From Zancudomyces culisetae (lineage: Eukaryota > Kickxellomycota > Harpellomycetes > Harpellales > Legeriomycetaceae), in assembly GCA_001969505.1 (NCBI GenBank), contig LSSK01000136.1, positions 1-64,000 of the forward strand: a stretch of 64,000 nucleotides of DNA, in the 5' to 3' direction. Position numbers and translations under genes: made by a program. Shown piece by piece: positions 42,112-53,900 of the stretch. How positions within the stretch are numbered: position 1 is the first letter of the stretch; each line of letters opens with the position of its first letter. The notes beneath the pieces are model-generated. The model saw only the letters and a list, made by a program, of their open reading frames with translations, was not told the origin of the DNA and did no database searches.

Positions 42112-44138
42112 ATGTGTGGGATATTTTGTGTATTCAACTACTGGGGCGATACTGAGGCATATCGTACAAGAGCTCTTGAGCTTTCTAAAAAGTAAGTTTG
42201 TCCTTTGAGTGTCATCGTAGATTTACGTATTCTATAAAGAAGAGTACGGACTATTTATGTTTTTACTAGTATACTTGTCTGACATGAAGACATAAAAGCT
42301 GTACCCACTGTCAGTCAAAGCAATATAAGATATTAAAAATATTATTAAACGACAAAAATAGGCTACGCCACAGAGGACCAGATCACAATGGATGTGTTAT
42401 CAAGGGAAACAACATCATGTGCCATGAACGTTTGTCTATTGTTGGTGTTACTTCGGGTGCCCAACCACTTACCAACGACGATGAAACTTTGGTTCTTTCT
42501 ATCAACGCAGAAATCTACAACTACAAACTATTGCAAGAACAGATAAAGAAGCCATACCAGTACAAGACCAAATCAGACTGTGAAGTTATTATTCCTCTGG
42601 TAAGCTCTTTTTCTTTCTTTGCTGAAATTTACCTTTTATTTTTTCTTTTGCATATATACATTTCTCCTCTACATGCTTGTAATGAAGATGTCAATACGTA
42701 TCAAAAATACACGTGGGAACGTTGAAAGTGCGGTATTAATTCTGTACACCTCGCTACATCCAAATAGTATGAAGAGCTTGGTGTTGATGCTGTCAAGAAG
42801 CTTGATGGTATGTTTTCATTTGCACTCCTGGATGTTCGCAGCGAAAAACAAAGGCTTATTGCCGCACGTGATCCTATAGGTATCACAACACTGTACATTG
42901 GACGCAACAGCGAACACCCCGAGGCAGTGTTTGTAGCATCCGAGCTCAAGGCATTGGAGAGCGAATGTGATATTATTGAAGAGTTTCCAAATGGCCACTA
43001 CTTTGATAGCGAAACCGGAAAATTTGTCAGATACTTCAACCCAGACTGGTGGGATGCAAAGCGCGTTCCTACCACAGAGGTTGACTACAAACTGCTTCGT
43101 GAGACATTGGTTAAGGCAGTGCGCAAGCGTATGATGTCCGACGTGCAGTTTGGAGTGTTGCTTAGCGGTGGTCTTGACTCCAGTTTGATTTCTAGCATTG
43201 CGGCACGCGAAATAAAAAAGACAACAGGCAACCCCAACAGCTCTATGCCTTTGAAGTCATTTTCCATAGGGTTACCAGGTGCACCAGATCTGAAAGCAGC
43301 AAAGACAGTTGCAGATCAATTGGGCACTGAGCATTATGGTTTTGAATACACAGTTCAGGAGGGAATAGATGCCGTTCCAGATGTTATCTACCACCTGGAG
43401 ACATACGACGTCACCACAATCCGTGCATCAACACCTATGTATTTGTTGTCACGTAAAGTTAAGGCACTTGGTGTAAAGATGGTTTTGTCTGGAGAAGGAA
43501 GTGATGAGGTGTTTGGAGGATACTTGTACTTCCACTATGCCCCAACAACCGACAGTTTCCACACAGAGACAGTCACAAGAGTTCAAAATCTTCATACCAG
43601 CGATTGTTTAAGAGCAAACAAGTCTACTATGGCATGGGGACTTGAAGCACGTGTACCATTTTTGGATGTTGATCTTCTGCAAGTAGCAATGAACATTGAT
43701 CCCAAGTACAAGGTATGTGGTGCCAATGCTGATGGTTTGATGGAAAAGGCTGTAATTCGTAGAGCCTTTGATGTAGAATTCCCAGGAGCCAACTTCACTG
43801 AGGACGAGCTTAAAGAAGGCCCATATCTAGATCACGATATTCTTTGGCGCCAGAAGGAACAGTTTAGTGACGGTGTGGGCTATTCGTGGATTGATTCATT
43901 GAAGGAGTGGGCAGAAGCCCAAGTTTCCGACGAAAAGTTTGCTGCACGTGCCACCACTTTCCCACACGATACTCCCAATACCAAGGAAGCATACCTGTAC
44001 CGTGAGCTATTTGAAAAGATTTTCCCCAACCCCGCTTGTAAAAACTCTGTTGTTAGATGGATTCCAAGAACCGACTGGGGCTGTAGCTCCGATCCTTCTG
44101 GCCGTGCTCAACGTATCCATGCCAACGCTACAGTTTAA
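42112..44138 (+). CDS. ASN1: Glutamine-hydrolysing asparagine synthetase, 3 exons
   Basis: This enzyme makes asparagine from aspartate, glutamine and ATP in the cytosol. Exons are 42112-42191, 42362-42599 and 42768-44138, giving 562 residues (yeast Asn1/2 about 572). The start is MCGIF, so Met removal exposes the Cys2 nucleophile of the glutaminase domain. [26 protein letters not shown] and SDCEVI complete that domain. The synthetase domain has the pyrophosphate loop SGGLDSS (239-245), [28 protein letters not shown] and [11 protein letters not shown]. Exon 1 ends within the family's first helix, and the junction restores SKKLRHRGPD. Codon choice is noticeably more biased than in neighbours, suggesting high expression. 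Confidence 0.97.
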
Positions 44139-44709
44139 TCCTTTAACACATTTTCTCTTTCCATTATCTATACTCTATTTTTTTACTCATTCTCTGAAAT
44201 AATATACTGCTTTCATCATCTATTTGTTCTTGAATTCTGGTTTATATAATGATACCCAACTCAATAGTATATTGAATATGACTTATTAAGTGATGTAGGA
44301 TAGCGGTAAGAACAAGCTAAAAAAAAACAAGAAACCAACTGCAACCTACTCTGTAAAAAGTGTCCTGTCATTTCCGACCTCTATATCAACAGCTGGATTT
44401 TTTGTTGTTGTTGATAAGATCCCTTAACATTATGTTCATTTCCCACCTACTAACTTGATTGTCTAGAGTAATCTATGTATTAGCAAAAAAATTAATTTAT
44501 GCTTTCCCATGTCAAATCACGTGTGATTTCTGAATCTGCTGAAATTGCAGGATTTAAGAGGCTGAGATTTTCGGGGTTAGCAGCTGATACCTGAATTAGC
44601 AAATATGCAAAATAACAAACATAAACACTGTTTGCTTTTATATACATATATTTTTTGCACTTGCATTTGAATTTACAAAGCAAAGATAACTCACAATATT
44701 TAGAATAAG
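44139..44709. other. Intergenic region between asparagine synthetase and TRIC-like gene
   Basis: AT-rich DNA with one exon-like minus-strand frame at 44492-44647 (listed). The rest is the 3' flank of asparagine synthetase and the leader of the TRIC-like gene. Confidence 0.5.
44492..44647 (-). CDS. Possible 51-aa secreted peptide, divergent from the TRIC-like gene
   Basis: An ATG at 44647 opens 51 codons. The first 22 residues (MYIKANSVYVCYFAYLLIQV then SA) look like a signal peptide with a V-S-A cleavage site. The remainder, ANPENLSLLNPAISADSEIT onward, is polar and acidic. An AATTCAG|GTATCA acceptor-like site occurs exactly at the polar part, so this might be the last exon of another gene. 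The sequence is not repetitive and looks coding, but nothing confirms it. Confidence 0.22.
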   Translation of the reverse strand: MYIKANSVYVCYFAYLLIQVSAANPENLSLLNPAISADSEITRDLTWESIN

Positions 44710-46032
44710 ATGGAACAATTGGTGAACGAAAAGGGCACCCAGGAAACCACGATTGTCAGGGCCATGCTTCAGAAAGCAAGCGAGGTGGTCCCATCAATCT
44801 TGTCAACCTCATTTACGCAGGATGGCCAAATCGGTTATTTTCCGGTTGGTATTTTCCAGTTTATCCATGCATTTGCGGTGTGTTATGCAGTTAGAAGAAA
44901 ACTTTCAACCACAGCTTCAACAAGAATGCCTTTGTTTCAAGAGGCTTTTGTATGTCTAATTTATTCTATGGGAGGCTCAATGATATCAGGTTAGTTTTTG
45001 CCTCTTTCACTCTTTTTTTTATTGCTGTATGTGTATGCACTTGAACTATTAATATAAATGTACGGCATTTGGTTTGTGCAACGTATAAATTTCTAGCTAA
45101 ATAACTGATAAATGCACCCTTGTTTTAATTTTGTAGCCTTGTTTCTGGGACTTCCTCAGCCATGGTTAGAAAGTAACACTGCGCTATTAGTAAATACGTA
45201 AGTCTGGCGAAAACTCGTCATTTTCTGTTTTTGTACTTAATTTCTTATGTAAACCTTACTCAGGAAAAATGCCTATTGCCAACAAAGCGCCTTGCATACG
45301 CTGTTTGTAACTAACTAACATCAAGTACAATAACCACAACGCTATAGTATCGCATATTTCATTGTAAACCAATCACCAGGAGATATAGTGTATAACTTTC
45401 TCGAGAGTGTAGCGCCGATAGGCGATTTGATAATGTTTACACTTGATGGTTTGCAAAAGGGATACAACATTACCAATGGTGGTGTAGATTTGGTGAGACT
45501 CAAGATGAAGGGGCAAGCAGTATCGAATTCACTACCAGGAATGGCAATAATTGCTATGCTCTCAGGAAGCGGTGGAGGAGTTATTGCAGACTTTTTCAAT
45601 CTGACAAGCAACACTTGGCAGTTCAGAACACCAACGATTCTGACCCAAAACTCTTCACCATCTCCATCTCCTTTGCCTCCAGTAGGAGCATCAAGATTCA
45701 CTAAATTCCAGTTGCCTCTTAACTACGATATGAAAATTTCGTTGTTTGCGGGATTAACATATATATTATCGGCCAGGCTATGGACATTCAGTGAACATGC
45801 GCCAAATTTTGCTTTATCAGGAATTATCGACGCTTTTATTGATCAGATACTTCCTAGACTTACCGAAAAAGAAGCCAGATTAGTTGTCGGGACAATGGTT
45901 GCTACTTTGAATGGGTACGGGAGCTACATCCAGCACTGCAACTTTATGAGAATCAAAAATTCTAGCAAGAGTAACCAACCAAGTGAAAAGAACCAGAATG
46001 TCAAAAAGCCTGAATCGAAAAAATCGAAATAA
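44710..46032 (+). CDS. TRIC-type trimeric intracellular cation channel homologue, 3 exons
   Basis: This is probably an ER or organelle-membrane K+ channel of the TRIC (TMEM38) family, which balances charge during calcium release. Exons are 44710-44989, 45137-45197 and 45348-46032, giving 341 residues. Several helices are visible: PVGIFQFIHAFAVCYAV, AFVCLIYSMGGSMISALFLG, NTIAYFIVNQSP, and the second triplet starting at GMAIIAMLSGSGGGVIADFF, whose SGSGGG matches the KGSGV turn of animal TRIC. A proline/serine linker precedes a final helix pair and a Lys/Ser-rich basic cytosolic tail (KKPESKKSK). Fungal TRIC proteins are divergent, so the family call is good and the ion selectivity is inferred. 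Confidence 0.78.
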
Positions 46033-46105
46033 TATTATTTTATAGCACTTAAATAAGTAATGGTCTATGAATACATTCGTAACACTATTAAAAGTTTATT
46101 TCCAA

Positions 46106-46144
46106 CATACACACACACACACACACACACACGTACACACACAA
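46106..46144. repeat. (CA)n dinucleotide microsatellite
   Basis: About 13 perfect CA units, interrupted by GT and followed by four more. It lies between the convergent TRIC-like and Trf4 genes. Confidence 0.95.
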
Positions 46145-46198
46145 AAGTTAATCTCAGAGCACAATAGTAATGTTATATGCAGTTATTCATGTTAAAGC

Positions 46199-48084
46199 TC
46201 ATTCGGAGTCTGAAATGTACACTGGTGATGAGTCTGGTTGGCTTCCTGCGGAAAATTTGTAATCATGCTTATTTATAGAGGTGCCAGCGCTGCCAAAGGA
46301 GCCGCTATGCAAAGTTTCTGCGGATGAAGTTCGCTTGTTTTTACTATTAGTGGTGCCATTACCTTTTAGTAATTTTTTTGGGAGTCCCAGTTCATTTTGA
46401 AAGACATTCTGGTGATACAAATTTTTTAAGAAGCCTCTCGTACTAATAGTTTTTTTGTCTACAGTAAGAATACTGCTCAGAAAACTCACTGGATTGTTCA
46501 AATCGTAGGTAACATTGTTTGAATTCCTACCGGTGTTCCCAGAGAAAAATATGTGCCTTTTGTTTTGTTGTTCAAACTCAGTAATAGGATTTCCAAATCT
46601 TTTTGTTTGAAAGTACCGATACATTGTACCTGTCAGTAAATCAAACGCTGTGGAAAAGCTATGTCTAACGCGTGAAATTCCATATGTTCCTGATGTAACG
46701 TTGTTTAGCATATCACCTGGATCCTGCAGATAGAGGACTTGTGATTTCTTCCCATAGGGATCCTCGTTTTCTTCACCTTTTGGTCGTTCAATATAAAACC
46801 CGCCGTCTGTAAGCACTATCCCAACATTTCCATAGTTGAATCGTTTTCCATATAATTCAAGAAACTCGCACAACAACACACCCATATTTTTTGCTGGATC
46901 TATTGCCTTCGTTTGAAGCAAAGGGTGTAGCTGCAAGAATGAAACCAGCATCAACACGATTGCATATGACCCCAGGCCACCTGTATAAACCTCATTCATA
47001 TTTCTTTGCTGCAAGAAAAATTTAATAATTAGCACCAGGCTTTTAAGCACTATGGGGTACTCCTCGTCTATATATTTTTTTACAATCTTGGCTGTTTTGT
47101 ACCCATTTAACGAATTTATCGAAATGTCTAATGAAATATTGGTGTGCTCCTCGACTATTTTTACCAACGGAACTCTAGCCCTGGATATCACCTCGATTTT
47201 TCTCCCAAATCTTTCCTTGCTGAGTATCCGTTTCATTCTATACAAAAGTTTAGTTTTTTTATCTCTCCCTTCGAATTCGTTGATAACAAGTTGCTTCGTT
47301 TTTTTATCTACAATTGTTACTGTAACATCCAGGTCGCTGCAGGGTAAATATAGTCCTGTAGTATAGCTCCCAAATGTCACTACCTCGACTTCATAATCTT
47401 CACCCTTGTTAAACAGTTTCTTTAGGGCCCTAGTTAACTTTTCTATTACAAATCCTCTAATAGCATGCTCTTCGTTTGTAGGTTCTATATATTCCACAAA
47501 TCTGCATATTTCTTCATTTAATCTATTTTAATTTAATCATTGTTTAGATTTTTAGAAATATTCAAACAATCTATCCAGTCCGTGATAACTTGTTAAAGTG
47601 TATTCAACATTTTGGTATAAAAAACAAAAGGAAAAGAAAAAGGAATACAAGATTAAAGTGCAACTTACATTTCATGAACATGGCTGTGTGGTCCACCCAC
47701 TCTGGGCCTACCTGCCAACCAAACTGGAACTTTGGTACCGTCATAACAGGTATCAATCTTTCCTGTATTCTCACTGTCTCCAGTCACCAAATCGTCGTCA
47801 TCCTCAGATTCGGAGCCTGAGTGATACTTCCTCTTTCTGTTTTTACCTCTTGGCCCCGAATCTTTAGCATTTTTATCCATAGGGTGCTCATTCGCTCTAC
47901 TTCCCCTCATTTCCCTGTGGCTACTTTTTTTGTTGCTTTGATCATTTTTATTATAATCTTTTCCTTCCTTTAATGTGCTTTTTTTGTTGCCGTTGCCTCG
48001 ATTGATGCCGTTTTCATTTGTGTTTTCTTGAAAATTTTCGGTATCGGTGTCATCACCGAGCGGAATAAAGTTAATATTCTCCAT
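46199..48084 (-). CDS. Non-canonical poly(A) polymerase, Trf4/Trf5/Cid14 family, 2 exons
   Basis: This is the catalytic subunit of a TRAMP-like nuclear complex, adding short A tails to mark RNAs for exosome decay. Minus-strand exons are 48084-47669 and 47522-46199 (donor AT|GTAAGT, acceptor AATAG), giving 579 residues. The N-terminal 110 residues are polar and basic, with KNRKRKYHSGSESEDDDD as a likely NLS/acidic patch. The Pol beta-like core has EVVTFGSYTTGLYLPCSDLD, with metal ligands D202 and D204 and the third Asp D271 in NISLDISIN. The central domain has LIIKFFLQQRNMNEVYTGGL, SYAIVLMLVSFLQLHP and NMGVLLCEFLELYGKRFNY; RVRHSFSTAF follows. The exon junction restores LNEEICRFVEYIEPTNEE, the normal entry to the domain. 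There is no RNA-recognition motif, as in Trf4. Confidence 0.95.
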
Positions 48085-48656
48085 ACTAATATATTTTTCA
48101 CTTTTCCTCTAAATAGATTGCTATTTCTTTATTTCGCAAAACCTAGTCAACTTGTGAATATTTAAAAAAATTTTCAATTTCCAAATCCATTCAACTAATT
48201 TCTCTCCTAATTGAATTTAGCAATATTAAAACAAACTAATTAATGATAAACGCCAAAAGCCGATCCGAAAATTTTTTCTACACCAGCTAAAAATAAATGA
48301 GTAGTAAGAAAATACCAGACCTACTAGACAAAAAGATGTTAGTTGTATAGTTGGTTTATAACCAAAATGTTGTCTTTTCTTAAGAACGATCATGCAATAT
48401 ATATATTCAATATACCCATTCTAAACTCGCTCAGCCGGGTGTGAGCTACAACATTACAATACAACTGCAGCTCTACAATAATACCCTATTTTTTTTAGGG
48501 AAGTTGGTCAAAAACAATGCTTTTTCGGCCTCTGGAATGCCATTGTAAACAAAAAAAATAAACTATATTTATATATTTACACTATTGGTTTTATACAAAG
48601 CACGCTAAAGTTATCAAAAAGCTAGACAAAAAATATACAGCATGGAAAATGAATAT
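48085..48656. other. Promoter region of the Trf4-like gene
   Basis: Between two minus-strand genes. It is AT-rich and contains a TATATATATTCAATATA-type AT patch near 48395-48411. No further gene was seen. Confidence 0.45.
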
Positions 48657-49578
48657 TTAGTAATGTCTTTTAATTTTCCTCTTGAGTCCCTTGTTTTCGA
48701 TTGCAGGTCTATTAACATAACAAATGTAAAAAGCTTTTAAAATCTAGTAGTATGAGTGTGATGGGTAAGGTAGCAGCGACAGTTAGATGTAAGTGGAAAA
48801 AAAAACATAGAGACACTTACAATGAGTCGATATCAACTTCGGGCACTGATGTTAACATGGATGCAGATATTAGAATATTTCCTTCGGTATTTTTCTCCCG
48901 CTCAGACTATGGATATTTGGCATAAATAAGTTTGTCAAACTTTCCTTATAAAATAGCCACTATATAAATAGACAAACTCCAAAAACGGACATATTCACAT
49001 AAAAACTGAATATTTATTGTAAATACCTTTGAACTCTGGTCCTTTTCGCGGATTTTTTCGTTTTTATTTATCTCAGATAACTTTTTACTAGTTTCATCAC
49101 CGTCTAAATGCGCTTGATCTTCATCTGGAGCCTTTTTGGATTTGATTTCCAACATTTTGCGCTCAATAAACTCCAGCATGTGTTTGTCAACATCAACAAT
49201 GTTGGTCTGATGAGTAAAGGAATCTGAAGTCCTTATAGTTGTCATTTTGCCTTCATTTTTGAGATTTTTCTGGTCTTTTTTCCCACCTGCCACAACATTA
49301 GGATACGCACTTAAACTTGTATCTCCCGTCTCGTCAACGTTGGAAGAATCTTGCTCTAGATGACCCGAATGGCTTCCTAGAAGGGTTGAAACCCCAAGTT
49401 TTTGACCTCTAAATTCTTGTAAAAGACGAATTTCACTTATTGATAGCTTTTCTTCTTTGGGCATCTCTTCTGATCGAACATTGCCTACTTCAGAATTCTC
49501 TTGTGGCTCCTCAAAGATACTGTCGATTGCTTTTTTAAACTCTCGTCTACTACCGATTTTACGTTTCTTAAAGCTCAT
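48657..49578 (-). CDS. C9orf78/Tls1 (HCA59) family spliceosome-associated protein, 3 exons
   Basis: Members associate with the spliceosome helicase Brr2; fission yeast Tls1 is needed for efficient splicing of telomere factors. Minus-strand exons are 49578-49027, 48906-48821 and 48708-48657, giving 229 residues with matching phases. The protein is polar and lacks a fold signature, as is typical. Conserved segments in order are MSFKKRKIGSRREF, ISEIRLLQEFRGQKLGVSTL (the 'RK..GVS' block), HQTNIVDVDKHMLEFIERKM, and then MLTSVPEVDIDSLPAIENKG, which needs both downstream splices. The C-terminus KRKIKRHY is basic. Reading through the first intron would hide the conserved PEVD motif. The family call rests on this motif order. 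Confidence 0.83.
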
Positions 49579-50958
49579 TTTTCTATAGTATGATTATAGT
49601 ATATTGAAGAAAAGTATTTTTATTTTATGCACAGTGTTAATTTTCACAACCAAGATTATTTTCTTAAACCCACGCAGCTACAGCCTTTCAACATCACCTT
49701 TAAAAAGAAAAAAGATGAAATTAGCGAAAATAATTCTAAAGGAGCTGAATTTTAGCAAAATTTTCATGTGATCACACCATGAACCAAATAATTTAACTAT
49801 CTCGTATTGTAGGACACACAAAAAAGAAAGTAAGATTTTTCTTTGTTGTAGGCAGGCTGATCACAAGAAAACGATTTACTGATTGGTTTCAAAAATGGCT
49901 GTTCTACTATTTAGCACTGCTCTGGTTAATGTGGATGCTATGTTGGGCTTTCAGGTTGTTTCTCTTTTTTCACTAGCAGCTAAAATATATTAGCTAAGGT
50001 TAAAGGCAGAAGCAAACATAGGTAGTCACCATACTCAAAGAGTCTTTGTTGTATAAAAGTACTAAACAAGTTTTTGAGTCTATAAATCCAGTAATCACTG
50101 GCTGATGCTTTTAGCGGGTGACATCAGTACTAGGGGATGGGGGTGAGGGTGAGGTCAATTTGATGAGTAAGAATTAAAAGTTGGAGTTGAGTACTAAATT
50201 GTGCCTACTCCATCTTTTGTAAGTAGCTGTCTATGGTCATCTTCTGGTACCTCGCGCTCTATCATGAACACAACAGGGGGAAGGTAGTAAAGCTACTGCT
50301 GAGCAAGTGCAGAATGAGCTCGCCTATAACGCATTGCTTTCTAGATAATAGTGATTAGTAATTCGGCTTTGGCTTTTGGTTTTTAGCGATTAACTTTTGA
50401 CTCAGGTACCTGGGAAATGCTGTGTCATTGTTTAAAGCCATTTAAATCGGAACGCTAGGTTCATCACCATTTGTTCTACCAATCTGCTTTTGCTCCTAAA
50501 AGCAGATTAATGATATTTTAATTGGGTTGGCCATTTAGTTAAATAAAACAGTTTATAAAACAAAGCCATTTACAAAATCGTGTATAAAAAAATGTAAAGA
50601 GCGTGGGCACTAGCCAATGGCTGTTTGTAATTACTAGGAACCAACAAGTTGTAAACAAAATAATAACGAAACTGGAGATTTTGGAAATTTGGAAATTTCA
50701 GTAGCACAGCAAAGTTTCATTATCATTTAAAGTTTGTGTAACTGCAACTATGTAATTAAAAACAGCCAAAACTGCCAAAACTGCCAAAAAAAAATATAAA
50801 AGAAAAACTTTTAAACACTAGAAAGAAACCAAGTAGAAATAGTGAAAAGCAGGGCCAAAATATAGCTAAAGTGCCGATTCCTCTAGGTTGTTACGATAAC
50901 GCGATATAATATGATGAAGCACCGTTGTATACAATAATAAATACGCAAATATACAGAA
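49579..50958. other. Divergent region between the Tls1-like and BLTP2-like genes
   Basis: About 1.4 kb. A block at 50190-50350 is less AT-rich and open in several frames (see 50194-50292). The segment 50764-50790 repeats AAACTGCC. No complete gene could be built. Confidence 0.45.
50194..50292 (-). other. Exon-like fragment of an unrecognised membrane-protein gene
   Basis: On the minus strand a CAGTAG acceptor-like site is followed by 32 open codons, LYYLPPVVFMIEREVPEDDH then RQLLTKDGVGTI, and a TAG stop. It reads like the C-terminal end of a membrane protein (a hydrophobic segment, then charged residues). The in-frame sequence just upstream is also open back to an ATG at 50334, broken only by the TAG at the putative splice point. 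No upstream exon could be fixed. Confidence 0.22.
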
Positions 50959-53900
50959 ATGTTCGAGCATATATACCAAGAGCTAATAAAGGTGCCCAAA
51001 TTCATAGCCATCGTCGTATTGGCGGCCCTGGTGATTTTTCTGCTATGGAATATATCGCTGATTTTTTTGATTAAGCCGCCATTTCGTAGGTACTTGTTAA
51101 AATTAGGGCTAGAGTTTACGACCATTCAAGGAATGACGATATATGGGCTAAAATTCGAAAAAAAACTTAAGAACGGCATTGTAGTAAGATTTCACGTGGA
51201 AAAAATCGGAATTAGTGTGTTTATCCTTAGAAGGGCAGTAGACAGTGTCAGTATAATGAAGTCTAATCTTTTAAGTAAAATTGTTAATTACTTTCAACTC
51301 GGGAATCCTAAATCTGAACAAAAGGATGCTAAAAAGACTGGTGGCGGCGAAAATGAACGTGAACCGATAAGCACAGGGTCCAAAGCTGAGGAGCAGTATG
51401 AATGTGGCGAAGATATATATACCAGGAGATATAGCAAGGATAGAAAAAGGATTCAAATGTTTGTGCTAAATCCTCGGGTATTTGTTTTCCTTAATGAATA
51501 CAAAGGGAAAGCCGAGAAAAAAAAGGCAAAGACCGGAAAAAAGCAAAACCAAGCTGAATTCAAAGATAAAGAACCGTCTTTGCATGATGAAGAGATCGAG
51601 ATAGAAACACGGCTTTTAAAATTTGCGAAAAAAGCAACATCGGTTCTGGTGAAGGTGTCAAAAGTCATTCAACTTGTATTCCCATGGTTTGAAGTAGTAG
51701 TGGGAAATCTTGAGGTTGTACTAGCACACGATGCAGATATGTGGAACTTGGGAAAGGGTGTTGTACTTTCCGTTTTGTTTATGAGGGTACGAGACTCGTC
51801 CTCAAAAGAGAGTATAAAAAATCAACAATTGCTTCGAGAGCTAACCGAGAATATCGCCAAAAAAGCCCAAGAAGGAATATTTAAGGATTTTGTAGTAGAT
51901 GGTACATCTCAAGATACTGAAACAGATCGACCTGTTGGGGGTATTAGCAACCCAAAAGGGAATCTCAGCTCAGGAGATAGCAATGCTAGAGTAGAATCAT
52001 GCGTTGGTGAAGACCAGAACTTTTCAAAAGATACCGATGCTGTGAAGATAAAAAAAGATGTGGAAAGCAAAGGCACTCACTCTGAGTTAACATTAAGTAT
52101 TGAAGGAATATCTTTGTATACTTTGACGGACAAGGGTAAAATAAAAGTAAGAGATCACGCATTAAAACATGAAGGGTTTGCAGGAAACCTTTTCCATTAC
52201 TTAAGTAGAGAAATAGGCGTGATATCAAATGAGGACAAGTGTGTAGTCCTTCACACGATGGACCAGACCAGACTAGGTATAAATTTGCTGTGTTCAAACC
52301 ACTGGTGGATAAAAGAAGTTGTTTCGGCAGTGGTTTTTAAATCGATTCGGATATATGGAGATGGGATTGAGAAGTTACTGCTAGAATTCGGGCATTGTTT
52401 TGTTGATAATATCAGTACAGAGTTGAATTCGAAGGCGCTTAGGGAGTTATTAACTAGTATGAATAACGAATTCTTAAAGGAAAAGGATTTGGATGCTACA
52501 AATAACAGAGATTTCGACAAGAAAAATGACGTATCATTTGATCTTAGCTCGCGTGGTACTGAAAACGAAAGCCTCTCAAAAGAGGATCTCTCTAGCGAGA
52601 TTTTCAAATTAAACAAAAAAAACGTTTATCTATGTAAGATTGGAAAGTTGTTAAAGCGGTTGGAACTCAGCAACTTTTGTATACAGTTCATAATTAACGA
52701 ATTTTCGTTGATCACAAGGGAAGGAACAGAAAGAAATTTAAAAAAAGAGGCGAGTTATGAAGACGTACTAAATCTGACACAACGTGATATTTCATGCAGC
52801 TTTAGCTATAAAAAATTAAAAGAAGTAATCACTGTTAAGACGGAAGCAGACGGAATAACTGTGGCACCAGGATCAAAAGGTTCTACACCTGCTAATGAGT
52901 CCAAAAGCAAAACATTACCTAAAAAGTGTTCAACCAATGATAGGAGCAAGAGTACTATATATACCCATCATGGTGGTAGCGGAAGTACATTTACGCCTGC
53001 GATAAAGTGCCTATCTGAATACGAAAAAGATCTAAAAATCGGCGTACAGCTTGACTTTTTCATTGAAACAGGTCCTCTCACTATTTATGTCATGGGGCAA
53101 GGAGAGGTTTCTAGTGAAAATGGCACTTCTGGATCACCAAGATTACAGAATGGCTTTGTAAACAGCGGCTGTAAAGTTGGAATCACACTTCCGATAAGAA
53201 TAGATACCAGCTCAAACGAGCAACTAACATCAAAGCCAGTAATCAGTGCTCGTATAGGCGATTCTTCACTAGCCGTAGACGTTCACTTTGTTTCAGCGTG
53301 TTTAAATGCTTTAAATATGTGCAAAGGCTATCTAGCATTACTCAAAAACGAAATGGAATTCGTGTCAAAAATGTCCCACGCTAATTTACGCAACAGGTTT
53401 TCGTATTTGTACCAGAATTTGTATGATGAAGATGTTCTGGCTGCTTTGGCATCTACAACGACACAAATACCAACAAATACAACTACAACAAAAGAATCGG
53501 CTATTGAAAAGGGACAAAAGGAGCGTTCATACAAAAAGGAAGCTCAAAGGTGGATTACAATCAAATGGGCTATAAGTAGCTTTTTCAAAAAGATAAATTT
53601 AAATGTCGATGTAAACAAGATTAGTGCAGAATTAACTCCTACATTTACAACCCTACAATTGAAAGATAAGGAGCTAAAACCTAATTTTGTAAAGATTGTG
53701 ATACCCAAAGCATATTCCAATGCAGTTTTTTATTTGGTAAACGAAGGGTCGAATATAAAGAATATATCCTGTCTTAGTTTTGAAGGCAGAGTGAGTGGTG
53801 AACTTTCTCCCGTACAGATTAGCCTGAATGGAAAAGATTGTGTCGATGTAAAGAGTAATCCCGCACATATAAACAGTAGAGTAATCGTGGGAAATAATGG

